Of a DNA stretch of 64,000 bases, positions 33,377 through 44,764 are shown piece after piece; the first letter of the stretch is position 1, and each line of letters opens with the position of its first letter. The notes under the pieces were generated by a model. The model searched no databases. It worked only from the letters and a program-made list of their open reading frames with translations, and was not told the DNA's origin. The stretch lies in the NCBI GenBank assembly GCA_036936625.1, contig JAUPFT010000001.1, positions 40,930,079-40,994,078 of the forward strand, given 5' to 3'. The position numbers and the translations under genes are program-made. The DNA comes from Parnassius smintheus behrii. Taxonomy: Eukaryota > Arthropoda > Insecta > Lepidoptera > Papilionidae.

Positions 33377-35064
33377 ATAGAATCGTCACATCACCATACA
33401 TCCACAAAGATAGTCTTACTCCCTTGGGTAAACCTTAAAAAGTTTGCGACGCCCACCGGGATGTAATTGGGATTTTCTTACGCCACCATCTATCACCACA
33501 CAATAATACTTAATATAACGCTATTATTTTTTTAAATTTACTGAGCATATTGTTGCATGCATTCTATCTTTTTTGGCAAAGGGTTAAACATCAATGTTAG
33601 TAAATTATAATATAAAAAATGTAATAGTGCTCATGGCATTTATTTTCATAAAATTGTAATAAACGAGATATCACAATAATTGTCTTTTTTTTAATTGCGT
33701 GTAAATTATGAATGATCCAAAATTATATTGCTTGATGTTAGCCTGAGTTAAATATATATTATTTTAATAGTCGTCCAAACAAAATGTGGCGAGAGATGAG
33801 ATCGTCCATAAACAGCAAATGGGATGAAAAAAACATGCAGCGCATACGACGTAAATAAAACGCGTGATAATACACTATATACCAGAGACATAATAATATA
33901 ACGTACTGAGAATTACAAAATAATAAATAGGAAACAACAAAAGAAATAGGAAATTTCAGGGACCGGATTACCTGTATCTTTTACTCAACTTTAACTAAGT
34001 TCCGAGCTTACTCACCACCTCTCCCAGGCACGTCATTCATATTAATATATTATCCATGTTTATTGGCCTAAGGATGGGCTCAGTTAGCAACATTAAGGTC
34101 AACTCGAGTACCTCTGTGTCGTTCATAGACAAAAATAAAAATTATTTAACATAGCAAGTGGATAAAATTGGTTAACTTAAAAACACGTTTAGTTGCTAGT
34201 TTTGCTTCCACCTCTCTAATTTTGACCATAATCTCAAATTGTTACATTATTTTGAAATGTACTGCGAAATAAAACAAAAAAACTTTTTTCGTAAAATTAC
34301 GCCCTTCAGCAATGAAATAGCAATAACTTTAATGTTTTATTAAAAATTGTTTTTCGTTGTATTGTTTTTGAAACTCCATTAATTGCACTATTTTTCAAGT
34401 CAATGGGCACCAAGATCAAGTCAAAAAAGATAAAGTACTACAATACTTTCTCTTTTTTTAACACCACATTATCTTAAACTTGATGAAAAATCTTGTCTCG
34501 TAGAAATTCGCAATTTCAATATTTTATCTGGCATAAATTATACGTATTAAGGTAATAAATTTTGGATAAAATCTTGAAAAACAAAAAAAAAATTAAAAAT
34601 GTTTAATTTAAATGTTTTTTCGCTGTTCTTATAGAGCACGATCTCATCTATCAACACATGTCGTTTGGATTACTATTGACAGGACATTCTGTATAAACAG
34701 TTCGATACATAATAACTAATATGTAAGATATTAAGCTAAATTGTAGGAATAAAGAATGTTGTAAAGAATAACTGTTTATGAAACAAAAAACCCTAAAACC
34801 CATGAAATTCAATCGCAATAAATTCTACGCGGACGAGGTGCGACGAACAACTAGTAAATAATAACAAAGGTTTAAAGTTATATAGATGTTATTAATGATA
34901 AAATATGAACGTCCTGAGCTTAACATAAGCTTAGACCGCTCAGCTCAAAAGCAATTGCTGCAGCAATCTCTTAGAAATACACCACTCATTTTGCAAAATA
35001 GTTTTTATATAGACTTTCAATTTAACTCCGTATTTATTGAACCGAAAATATTGCCTTGGAATGA
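33377..35064. other. AT-rich intergenic stretch, no genes recognised
   Basis: No coding potential. About 34380-34705 looks like an old repeat: AATGGGCACCAAGATCAAGT near its start and a GGATTACTATTGACAGGACA block followed by TTCTGTATA at its end. I cannot assign it. Confidence 0.4.
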
Positions 35065-35542
35065 GCATGAAACCTTTTTATCGTTTTACTGAGATTTTAC
35101 TAAGAAAATTTTAATATTAATGTTTTCTCATGTATTACGATCTATAAATAAAGAGTCTAAGTCTATGATCACACAGACTTTACACTCTCTGTCCATGATA
35201 GTCAGTATTATTATAAACTCCATTAAGGTATAAGCATCCCTAGAGCCTGAAACAGAAGCCTTTATAAAGCGGATTCTATCCATAATAGACTGGTTATTTG
35301 ACTCGATACAGCGTTGTTTATGTTAAGTTAATGACTTCGTAAATCTTCAAAAGTTAATTTATAACATATTAACTTTATTTTGACTTTAGTTTTTTATGTG
35401 ATCGTATTGTGGTGGTATAAAAAGGATCTTGTTGTTGCAGGGTAAAAAGATCTGCTTATCCCGCATCTTCCCATGAGTACCGCAAGAGGCGACAGAGGAA
35501 AAAAGCCAGAAGATGGGTAGCAACATCTTCCTCTTAACAACT
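35065..35542. repeat. Interspersed repeat, family D copy 2
   Basis: Second copy of 11755-12252, same orientation, about 80% alike by eye, with the same GAGGAAAAAAGCCAGAAGAT end block. Confidence 0.65.
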
Positions 35543-35662
35543 CGAAAAGAATAAGTTGTGTTATAACATATTCCCCCGAGGTATAGTAGTAAAGTACCTA
35601 TTCACATCAGTTCAGAACTAGATTATTTAAAAAAAATAGCTATTAAATAACGGCCTACCGAT

Positions 35663-36113
35663 CTAAATCCTCCGTGGCCTTATGAGATGCGACTCAAATT
35701 GTGCCCCATTCATTTCGAGGCAGATTTGGGCTCGGCATTGCGTCTCCTCATGCAAGCGGGACATCATCGTGGGGTCTTCGACATAGTCCGCACGTAGTTT
35801 GTCGAAAATATCCACGATCCTTGGGCGAATTTCGTCAACACTATCACACTCACGATTTAAAACTCTTTTTTTCACATACGCCCACAGAAAGAAGTCTAAC
35901 GGGGTAAGATCTGGTGAGTGAGGTATCCAAGTGTGTGGTCCTAGTCTGCTGATCGTGAAATAGATCGGTGAGGCGCTCACGGACGAACCTCACGACATGT
36001 GGAGATGCACCATCATGCTGGAACCATGTGCGGTGATGTTGCGAATGATAAAACGATAGGTCGTCCAAAATTTCATCCAACTGTTCATTTATAAAGTTTA
36101 GTGTTATCAACAA
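35663..36113 (-). pseudogene. Tc1/mariner-superfamily transposase, C-terminal half
   Basis: Minus-strand pieces in two frames: FYHSQHHRTWFQHDGASPHV (second catalytic Asp region), then WIPHSPDLTPLDFFLWAYVK (third acidic region) and LNRECDSVDEIRPRIVD. A frameshift near 35930-35950 separates them. The N-terminal half is absent and no terminal repeat was found. The SPDLTPLDFFLW block is that of insect mariner-like families distinct from the mariner at 57.6 kb. Confidence 0.75.
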
Positions 36114-36349
36114 TCGACATCGATATACTCGTTTTTCTTTAGTTATTTATTTATATTACTTTGTATGCCTAATATATTTAAGTAAATTGTTTTCTAAATC
36201 AATTGATAATGATTATTATATTTCATTTCAAATATTCGTTTCGCAAACTTCAATAACTAATAATTAGGGAGGTATCAATAATAAGTCTTGACAGAAACTC
36301 GTTACATGAGCGAGTAAGATTCTATTTGTAATCCCAATCTTATATCCTG

Positions 36350-36530
36350 ACACGATCCGTCCGGCTTCGCACGACTGTTTTCTAGATTTCGCCAACAATG
36401 CCACTTACCGGGTCTAATTATAAGTGTGTGAGAGCTTATAAGTGTGAGAGTTTATCGAAATCCGTCCAGCCTTTCTTAAGTGATGATACATGCGGTAATT
36501 GGTTTTTATTTATATACATTTACTACATGC
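36350..36530 (-). repeat. Helitron-like fragment
   Basis: Contains CCGGCTTCGCACG, GCCAACAATGCCACTTACCG and GTAATTGGTTTTTATTTATA, matching the start of the copy at 42775-42965 on the same strand. Only one end is present, and it is diverged. Confidence 0.45.
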
Positions 36531-36614
36531 TTAGCGGAGAATATAAACCACAGATTATATTTTCAAAAGCTTAATCTGCTTGGATGAAAATATTTCTAAA
36601 TCATGAAGGTAAGG

Positions 36615-36775
36615 CAGCATGCTGCGGGCTGTTCGAAAGAGATACCGCGGCTCCGGAACGTAAGGGCACTGAAGGAACACGGATGGTTTTTAGTCAGTAA
36701 AAGTCTGACACTCCCTTACTCTCCACCCAGAGCGAAAGGCGTCATTAGATGATTTTCCATCCGCAAAAAAAGGCA
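36615..36775 (+). repeat. Interspersed retroposon-like fragment with A-tail
   Basis: GC-richer than its surroundings (ACCGCGGCTCCGGAACGTAA, GTCAGTAAAAGTCTGACACT) and ending CATCCGCAAAAAAAGG. The A-rich end suggests a retroposed tail. I do not know its source. Confidence 0.45.
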
Positions 36776-37209
36776 GCATTCTGATAATGTTGTGTTGCGA
36801 CGCGAAAAATAATTTACTACCTCCTACCAAATAATATAATATATTATTATTCAGAAGCTATAAGACCCATACTATCCCGTAAGTATCGTAAATGACGACA
36901 GAGAGAAATGAAACATGAAATAGGCAACAGTATCTTCAAGAAAACAACTCAAAATTATACAAAATTTACGGTTGCTAAACCACTTGCTAAGAGAGGGAAC
37001 TATGGCTAATGTTCCCCCTACATTCAGCAGTGGACTTTTGATTGGCTACATTTTATTAATAAATAATGGATAATATCTCGAGAAAACAGAGATAAAAACG
37101 GGTAATACGTTAGTAATCGATGTACTGGTAATTGTGATCTAGCGATAAAAGAGACGGCGGTCGTGCCTCTGTTTAATCACTATACTACTTTACGTGGTTA
37201 AGCCATCGT

Positions 37210-37503
37210 AAGAACTATAATAGTTATAGCACGAATGGGTCTGCTTTGCCGAGGTAGGACCATGCTCTCACAGAATACCGGCATAAAATGGCAACTTAAA
37301 GCTGCTGTATTTTTAAATAGTGAGTAGAGAACCGGTGACCTTTTTTACTGGAAACGAGGCATTCCATGTTAGTCCTCAGGGTTGACAACGCATCTGCATT
37401 TTGATTCTTAATCGAGGATAAATGTAGATGTCTACGGGCCATAGCATCCACTTACCATCAGGTGGCCTGTGTGCTTGTTTGACACCCTTTTTCTAAAAAA
37501 ATA
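37210..37503 (+). repeat. SINE family A
   Basis: Near full-length copy running from the ATAGTTATAGCACGAATGGG region through CATGCTCTCACAGAATACC, AGAGAACCGGTGACC and GCATCTGCATTTTGATTCTT to CCACTTACCATCAGGTGG and a short A-tail. Confidence 0.75.
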
Positions 37504-38534
37504 AACTAACGTAGTGTTGCCCTCAGTGAACGTTCCGTGACACAAACGTAATGTCGGTTAAACAAACACTGTTATTATTCCTTGTGAAACCCATACTAAG
37601 TCTAAGGATACTTTGGCAGCTATATACTGACTGAATTGAAGTAGATTTCATAGTGAACTTTTCACGCTATATTTTAAATTGTACAACGATAGTACGATAT
37701 TCTGCGTTATTGGCCATCCCATGTAATGTTGGGAGGTTCGGGGAATAAATGATACTCTAGGAGTATTAAATTTACATTCTAGTAGTCTAGAATGTAGATT
37801 TAATATGTACTCCTGACTCCTTTCTGCTGCTCTGGCACTCGAAGATGTTGTTAGCTCACCGGTGTGGTTGAGCCTGGACTTCCTCGTCTGGACTCTTCTT
37901 TTTTCTTTCATATTTATTTTTGATAAAGTTTGTACTCTTCTCTTGAGGAAATATTGAGGGATATGTTTTCTGGATCTTGAAATCTTCTTTCTTGAAATTG
38001 AATTAATAATTTTAATTTAATTTAATTTTTAATATGAATGTTACTAGAGTTTCTTCTATAATTTATTGTATAGATCTTTCTTCATTACTTCTATAAAAAT
38101 TTTTTCTTTAAGTATATCATTGTTCTTTTCATTATTAAATTGGTCTTTAAATATAAGTAAAATTGTAGTATCTTTTTATATTCGTATTTTAAAATTTATT
38201 TGTCACATCCGGTATAATGTTATTTTTGTTATTATATTATAAAGTGCCTGGATGACCGAGCCCTGCTCGGTTTTTTATTTTTTGAAATCGTGTGTTTTGG
38301 AAATTATATTTAGATACAAATTACATGCTGATGAAATATGAATAGGTAAAATTTTTTGATCTTACCGACATAATAGAAAAAACTGAACTGGTTACTTGTA
38401 TAAAAAATCATGAATGCAATTAGTTTAATTTAAATTTTCACGTTATTAAAAAAATACTAAAAAAGGGCTCTAAACAATAGATTTTCTCACAAAAGTAGAG
38501 AACTTGAAAAAAAAGGGGAAAAAATCAGACCGAA
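37504..38534. other. AT-rich intergenic stretch with one hairpin
   Basis: No gene recognised; the minus frame at 37648-37911 has no family motif. Contains a near-perfect hairpin at 37760-37813 (17-bp core TTAAATTTACATTCTAG with one mismatch, plus 6 outer pairs, loop TAGT). Confidence 0.45.
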
Positions 38535-38600
38535 GACAGGACGCGAACCAGGGCACTACGAATTCACGACGGCCCGATATCCACTTGAGCTATTACGATC
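38535..38600 (-). repeat. tRNA-like SINE head
   Basis: On the minus strand a box-A-like TAGCTCAAGTGG (38581-38592) is followed ~31 nt later by a box-B-like GGTTCGCGTCC (38539-38549). No pairing acceptor stem is evident and T-rich sequence follows, so I read it as a tRNA-derived SINE head or decayed tRNA-like sequence and not a working tRNA gene. Confidence 0.5.
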
Positions 38601-38924
38601 ATTAGTAAAGTGTTAAAATTTACCTTCTTATATTGTAGCAGTTTTTCATTGCCTGAAAACACGGACAAAACAACATTTTCTAAAAAAAAATCCCAGTTAG
38701 ATCGATTTATTGACCCCGAAAATCGTTGAAGCCGTAAATGGGACCAATAATATGAGTCAAATATCACAAATAAACGTCATACCGTAAATTAATAGACGAC
38801 ATTGAAATTCATCATTTTTTTGTTAAAACAATTTAGTAATTGTACCTTTCATATGGATACATCAGAAGACACGTCTGATATAAAAAATAGCAGGTGATTA
38901 TAGACATAAGGTATTAATGCGGAA

Positions 38925-39745
38925 GCGGATCTTAAACATCTGAAACTGGTTTATTACGCATTGGTGGAGTCAAGACGACGTTACAGTATTTTATTCTGGG
39001 GAGGGAGCTTTAAATATAATGTACACAAAGCCTTTGTTCTGCAAAAAAGGGCAATCAGAACCATGGTCCGGATAAAACAGCAAGAATCATGTCGCCTGCA
39101 TTTCAAAGACTTGGAATCTTGACTGTTCCATGCCTGTATATACTGGTCTTACTTACACAATTTGCTAAAGTTATTGGCGATTATGAGACTATAGACCAAA
39201 AAACCATAAGGGAAAACACCAGGAGAAAACACTTTCATAATAAAATCATCCCTCGTATGGTTATGACTAGACACTCTTCTCATTATCAATCAGTGCTTCT
39301 GTTTAATAGATTACCTACTGATTTAAAAAATATGTTATACAAGAGTAGCTTCAAAAATACTTTAAAAAAGTTCTTACTGGATAAATGTTATTATAGTGTT
39401 GACGAGTTTCTACATGCTAACCCTATTACATTCAATGTGTTTTGAACTTTTGATAACATTTTAAGAAATAATTGAATTTTTTTTCTGTAACAAATATAGT
39501 TATTATTTTTGTGTGATATTTAAAACTTTAAATTTTATTGATAGTAGTGAGATTCGACTCGTAATTTTTATTGTAATTTCATAGTTACTGACATTTTATA
39601 TAATTTAATTGTATACTAATTATTGTAATCTCATATTTTTATTGTAATTTTGTATAGGTGTAAATTTAGTAGTTAATATTTTCAACTGTACTTTTTGCAT
39701 GAATTATTCAACACAATTTGTATTGTTCAGAATAAATAAATAAAT
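38925..39745 (+). mobile_element. 5'-truncated LINE (CR1/jockey-group), 3' end
   Basis: Open pieces read LKLVYYALVESRRRYSILFW, KRAIRTMVRIKQQESCR, LGILTVPCLYILV and then SVLLFNRLPTDLKNM ... FKNTLKKFLLDKCYYSVDEF, the final part of ORF2 after the RT domain. One frame change lies near 39105. The 3' UTR is AT-rich and ends in AATAAATAAATAAATG, the likely tail. It is a different family from the LINE at 2.3-6.8 kb. Confidence 0.75.
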
Positions 39746-39959
39746 GAAATTGTGAAAAATTATATTTATTCACATGTTCCTATAACATACTATATCTAGG
39801 TACGCCAAATATCAACACTCTACGTTTAATAGTCTTTGAGAATTCAAAAAAATCTTTGTTAAACAGACATAAAGAAAGACAGAGGCACCGAGGTGACTCT
39901 AATAGTGACCGAATTTTGCCAAATTTAGAACGGAACAACATTTATTAATGTTGATAAAT

Positions 39960-39998
39960 TAAACCCCACGCGAGCGAAGACGCGGGTATAAAGCTAGT
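39960..39998 (+). repeat. Helitron-like 3' terminus
   Basis: CCACGCGAGCGAAGACGCGG can form a short hairpin and is followed by GTATAAAGCTAGT. A GC hairpin ~10 nt before a CTAGT end is typical of Helitron-like 3' ends in Lepidoptera. The 5' end was not located. Confidence 0.5.
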
Positions 39999-40137
39999 TG
40001 AAAATATATACTTAAAGAAATTTATATAAATTGATTTCTTTTTTATTTTAGCTTAGGGATATTATTAACTTTTGTCTAAAAATATAAAAGAAATATCTTT
40101 TTATATTTAATCCTTTTTCTTTATATATTTTTCATTA

Positions 40138-40240
40138 TCATCATCATCATTATAGCCCTTCACAAGTCCACTGCTGAACATAGGCCTCCCCCAAGTAATG
40201 CCATAAAGCACGGTTCTGAGCCACCTGCATGCATCGACTT
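40138..40240 (-). pseudogene. RTE-type LINE 3' end
   Basis: Minus-strand sequence gives the MQVAQNRALWHYLGEAY-type end of the RTE ORF, followed by the (GAT)n tail seen on the plus strand as TCATCATCATCATTATAGCC. Same family as 43475, 49855, 55825 and 63597. Confidence 0.7.
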
Positions 40241-40399
40241 TATTAATTTATTTTCAATGAGTCAAAATTATCCAAATTCAGCATTTATCAAACATTTAGA
40301 AATTCATAACTCCGAAAAATATTCATTGTAAATGACTCATAATGAGAAAGTAACAAATATATTTATTCGCTTAAAATACGATAATATAAAAATTTGAGA

Positions 40400-41960
40400 T
40401 TATATCTGTAATCTGAAATGCACAAGTATTGCTTCTTATAGATGGCATGCAAATTTAGCATAAATATTACGAAAAATATTTAGTTTTAAATAATATGATT
40501 AAGTTTATAACTATTAAGTTAATTAGCAAAGCAACTAGAAGGTTTTGGAATTAACTTTTTCAAAGCTGTAGTTCACCGCGCGTTTCGCTACAAATACGAC
40601 GTTATTTTTTTAATCTATAAAGTAAAGTTCTTCCCACGGAATTGAGCGGCTCAAGTAGCGAAAGTTATACGATAAGTTTCTTTTTAGGGTTCCGTAGTCA
40701 ACTAGGAACCCTTATAGTTTCGCCATGTCTGTCTGTCCGTCTGTCCGTCCTCGCTTAATCTCTGTGACCGTTAGCACTAGAAAGCTGAAATTTATGAATA
40801 TATGTACCAATATGTGTATCAATCACGCCGACAAAGTGGTAAAATAAAAATTGGAAAAAAATGTTTTATTAGGGTAGCCCCCCTATATGTAAAGTGGGAA
40901 GTGATTTTTTTTTTTAATTTCAATCCTAACGTGTGATATATTGTTGGAAAGGTATTTGAAAATGAATAAGGGTTTACTAAGATCATTTTTTGATAATGTC
41001 AATAATTTCGGAAATAATCGCTCCAAAAGTAAAAAACAATGTGTCCCCCCCCCCCCCTCTAACTTTTGAACCATAGGTTTAGAAAATATGAAAAAAATCT
41101 AAAAAGTAGAACTTTATAAGGACTTTCTAGGAAAATCATTTTGAACTTGGATGGAAAGTCGGAGCGCCTGCCGCGGAGCGTGCAATGTTGCACGCTCCAT
41201 GTTCGCGCACGTACCCACTACCGGGAGCAGTTGCAGGAGCGCGGAGCGCTGCTGGAGCGCGAGCATAATGGATACCTTTAAACTCATAAGTGGGATCACT
41301 TATTGTGACGGACGGGAAACTACGGAACCCTACACTGAGCGTGGCCCGACACGCTCTTGGCCGGTTTTATTTTATGGGCTTTATATTAACTTGCTTATGT
41401 CTTTCTGGTTCGAAAATATTAATCAATTTTTCGCTTGCTTCTGCATTTGCTGACATCCGATGACAATGCAATAATACGGTGGCCTTGGAGCTGATCTAAT
41501 GATGGACCATCCAGGTCTGGCTAGTTCCAATAACGCTTATATAGGCTTATTCTAAAATAGATTTTATACCTAATGAAGTGTTTCCCATTTATTTATCTGT
41601 GTTTATAAATTATGGTCAATTTTTAATTGCCTTGGCAACCTGATTACGATCCAAAGATGATTTTTATATAATTTGTACATCATTTTTGGCATACACCAAA
41701 GTAAATATAATATTATTTAAATAAATATCTTGAACGGAGTGTCATTATACAGTTTCTTTGTTATAGACATGTATCGTAATTATCTTAATGAGTATTCTTT
41801 TGCTACATGTAACCCTGTCAGAAGGTTTGGTGAAAGCAGTACAACAAAACCTATTTATAGTAATACAAGAAACAAGAGTAGAAGTAAGTAAGTAAGTATT
41901 TCAGTTTATTACAGTAGTCTCCGAATGATATAAGATAATCGATTCTCTAATGCCGCTACC
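40400..41960. repeat. Interspersed repeat, family E copy 2 (expanded)
   Basis: Collinear with 13388-14100 but carries a 690-bp AGGGTTCCGTA repeat (40686-41372) and about 180 bp of extra sequence (41450-41628). Without these the two copies align over about 700 bp. Confidence 0.7.
40686..41372 (+). mobile_element. Lepidopteran AGGGTTCCGTA repeat
   Basis: Starts AGGGTTCCGTAGTCAACTAG and ends TACGGAACCCTACACTGAGC followed by CGACACGCTCTTGGCCGG, so the edges carry the inverted pair AGGGTTCCGTA/TACGGAACCCT. Internal landmarks are repeated GTCTGTCCGTC, and GTGTC followed by 13 C. I recognise it as a widespread repeat of Lepidoptera but cannot name its class. The segment 41150-41270 is GC-rich with palindromes (GGAGCGTGCAA / TTGCACGCTCC at 41175-41198) and looks foreign to the rest. 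Confidence 0.65.
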
Positions 41961-42334
41961 ATGTGGTGATGATTGATAATAATTAGTTAAATTATAATTA
42001 CGCCCGGGGGGCAATATTTCATCCGAATAACGTAAAAGATTTTTTTGAAAATACTAAAAGTGGGTAAAATAAATGGTACTTGATTATTTTGCATCATTTA
42101 AAATTTAATTTGGGGTCTGACTTTCATTCCCAAATTGCCACCCTCTAAAAACTGCCGTCGCGTCGCCTCCTTTGATATTTCCACTTGATATTTTTGTGGC
42201 TTTAAATATGAAACGTTTACATTTGAAATTTTGATCACTTGCCACAATAATAAAGTAATTTTCGGCTACTTTTGCTGAAATTCTAAGAAAGCAGGATTAT
42301 TTCGGTATATATACCTCATTTTTTATTCAAATGT

Positions 42335-42770
42335 CGGTTGAATCTTTTCTGCGTCTCTACGTCCTATAATATATATGTAATATAATATATAATATAATAT
42401 ATATAATATAAATATAATAATTTTCTTCTATCTATCTAGTAAATTAACTTTTCATAATAAGTTAAAAGTGCACGATGTAATGAGAGGATGCGAAAATATT
42501 TTTTAAATCTGTATACATTTTCATCTTCATTTTTCGAGAACGCTACTGTATCGAATTAATCTGTTCTTAGCAAATAACTCTACACTAGCTGTTTACTAAC
42601 AAGTTTGCCAATGAAGTTAGGAACGAGATTAATTAGACAAAGTTTCTTATTGCATTACAATTTAATTAACCTCAGTTAAATATAATTTTATGTATTACAT
42701 AATTTTTTATCTTTTATCATCGTAGATCGTACTTATATTTTTCTGATTGTCTTACAAATTAAGTAATATA
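42335..42770. repeat. Interspersed repeat, family C copy 2
   Basis: Second copy of 176-560, same orientation, with an added AT-dinucleotide expansion near 42365-42420. Confidence 0.6.
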
Positions 42771-42774
42771 TAAT

Positions 42775-42965
42775 ACTAGCAATGCACCCCGGCTTCGCAC
42801 GGATGATTTCTGGATCTGAACAACAGCGCCACCTACCGGGTTCAGAGACTCACACAAACACACACAAAAATTATCATCAATATCATTCGAGCCATTTTTG
42901 GTTTAGCGACACTAACGGACAGCAATTGGTTTTTAGATATACCTAGATATATATGGGGATAATCA
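42775..42965 (-). repeat. Helitron-like fragment, minus-strand copy
   Basis: Starts ACTAGCAATGCACCCCGGCT on the plus strand, i.e. it ends GGGGTGCATTGCTAGT on the minus strand. The body (ACTCACACAAACACACAC, CATTCGAGCCATTTTTGG, TAGCGACACTAACGGACAG) is the reverse complement of 44000-44207. Confidence 0.6.
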
Positions 42966-43474
42966 TTTTTATTTACTTCCATTTACTTTTTTCGCAAAAA
43001 AATATTTTACACGGACTTTGCTCTCAAATTTTTGTCAGAAATTTTCGTAATGTATTTACAGCCCACCTGATAGAAAGTGGCTACCGCAGTCCTTGGGCAT
43101 CTGTAACCAACCTCAAACCGTAAACAGAGTAGGTTACAGATGAGTTGTCACCACTAATGACTAAGATGTAATCTGTCTTCTTAGTCTGTAATCATCCTTC
43201 TCTCTATACGCTTCAAACCGGAACGCAACAGTGCCAGACCTCTTTGCTGGCAAAAGTAAGTAGGACAGACTCCTTAGCAGAAACGGAGTCCCAGCCACCC
43301 AGAAATGCATCAGTTAGGATAAGATAGAAGATTGAATTATGATAAAAAAGGAAAATTTTGGATAAGTAAAGATAAGTTATGATATGTTTGGATAAATTAG
43401 GTAAAGTGAGGTAAGTAAGAGGATATCCGCAATAGAAACAGAGTGTCTGACATACCACCGGATCAACAAACGGA

Positions 43475-43700
43475 TTGGGGGTATGTCAAAAGAACCGACA
43501 ACCGATGGGGAAAAAAGATACTCGAGTGACAGCCTCGTAACGGTAGGCGAAGTGTAGGGCGACTCCCCACTAGATGTATTGACAACGTGGTAAGACGATG
43601 GATGCAGGTGGCTCGGGACCGTGTTTTGCGGCATTCCTTGGGGGAGGCCTATGTTCAGCAGTGGAATTGTGAAGGGCTGTAATGATAATGATAATCCACA
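43475..43700 (+). pseudogene. 5'-truncated RTE-type LINE end with GAT-like tail
   Basis: Plus-strand sequence resembles the RTE C-terminal block: RTDNRWG-like, MQVARDRVLRHSLGEAYVQQ, then an AATGATAATGATAAT tail. Frames are disrupted. Confidence 0.7.
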
Positions 43701-43999
43701 TTAATAATACATGTCTTTTAGCTCTTATTACCCACAGAGGTGATGTCGGTTATTGGATACTTGACAATCCATACAAATAAATAAAGTTGAAGTTGAATGC
43801 ATATAAAATTACATACGGTACTTATAACAAAAATAAACTATTTTTAAAGTATTTGTCTGCCCGTTTGTTCCAGCTAATCTCCAAAACGGATTTTGACGGG
43901 GTTTTCACTGGCAGTAAGCTAATGTTATAAGAGTAACTTTTATTAGAAGAGGCTACTTATATTTTAGAAAAAGAATTAGGGTCCCGCGTAAAAACATTA

Positions 44000-44207
44000 A
44001 AACCTATATATATATAAATAGGTATATATACCTAGGTAACCCCATATATATCTAGGTATATCTAAAAACCAATGGCTGTCCGTTAATGTCGCTAAACCAA
44101 AAACGGCTCGAATGATATTGATGATAATTTTTGTGTGTGTTTGTGTGAGTCTCTGACGGCAGTATCGTAATAAATTCCACGGAGGCGAAGTCGCGGTGAA
44201 CAGCTAG
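44000..44207 (+). repeat. Helitron-like fragment, plus-strand copy
   Basis: Inverted partner of 42775-42965, ending GGAGGCGAAGTCGCGGTGAA then CAGCTAGT. The pair forms ~190-bp arms separated by ~1 kb. Insertion as two separate copies is the simplest explanation. Confidence 0.6.
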
Positions 44208-44764
44208 TAGTAATATAAACCTAAACTTTATTCGGGTAATATTATTTTTAGAAGATATTAAAAACAAGTATTTTGACGCGTAACAAAAACACTTATTAGA
44301 GAGCGTGACTCCATTTTCTGAGAAATCGCCATTTTGTTTGTCATATCATGGTAGGTAAATAATAACAAAATTAAATATAAATAAATTATAAGCAATATAA
44401 TAGGAAAAGAACAGAAAGATCAATGTTTTAATTTTATATACTTATTTGACAGTTTGTTATCTAATAAAATGTTTTTAATAAGAATACAAAATTTTATGCC
44501 GCCTTTTAAAATTAAAATTAGAAGTTAATGGCAAAATAAGAATTCAGTCAAACAATGGTATTTATTTTTGTAAATAATTAACAAACAGAAAAACGTTATA
44601 GAGATCAAAGTAGCTCGAGAGATTAATCAATGAATTTTGTCCAAGTCATTTATCACAAGTTGTGAAGGTCTAGAAAAGGTTCACTGGGAAGTTTCGTAAA
44701 GTGAGTAGATAGATTAGTAATTTACTAATAAACTGGTTACTTAGAAGTTTTTGCAATTCGACCA

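Noticed and set aside
37648..37911. 87-residue minus-strand frame with Arg/Ser-rich start
   Set aside because: Spans a hairpin and AT-rich DNA, with no family resemblance.
38535..38600. A second tRNA gene
   Set aside because: Box A and B present but no convincing acceptor or anticodon stem; treated as a SINE head.
41114..41453. Overlapping frames in the GC-rich patch at 41150-41270
   Set aside because: Both strands are open only because of GC content and palindromes inside a repeat; no protein motif.
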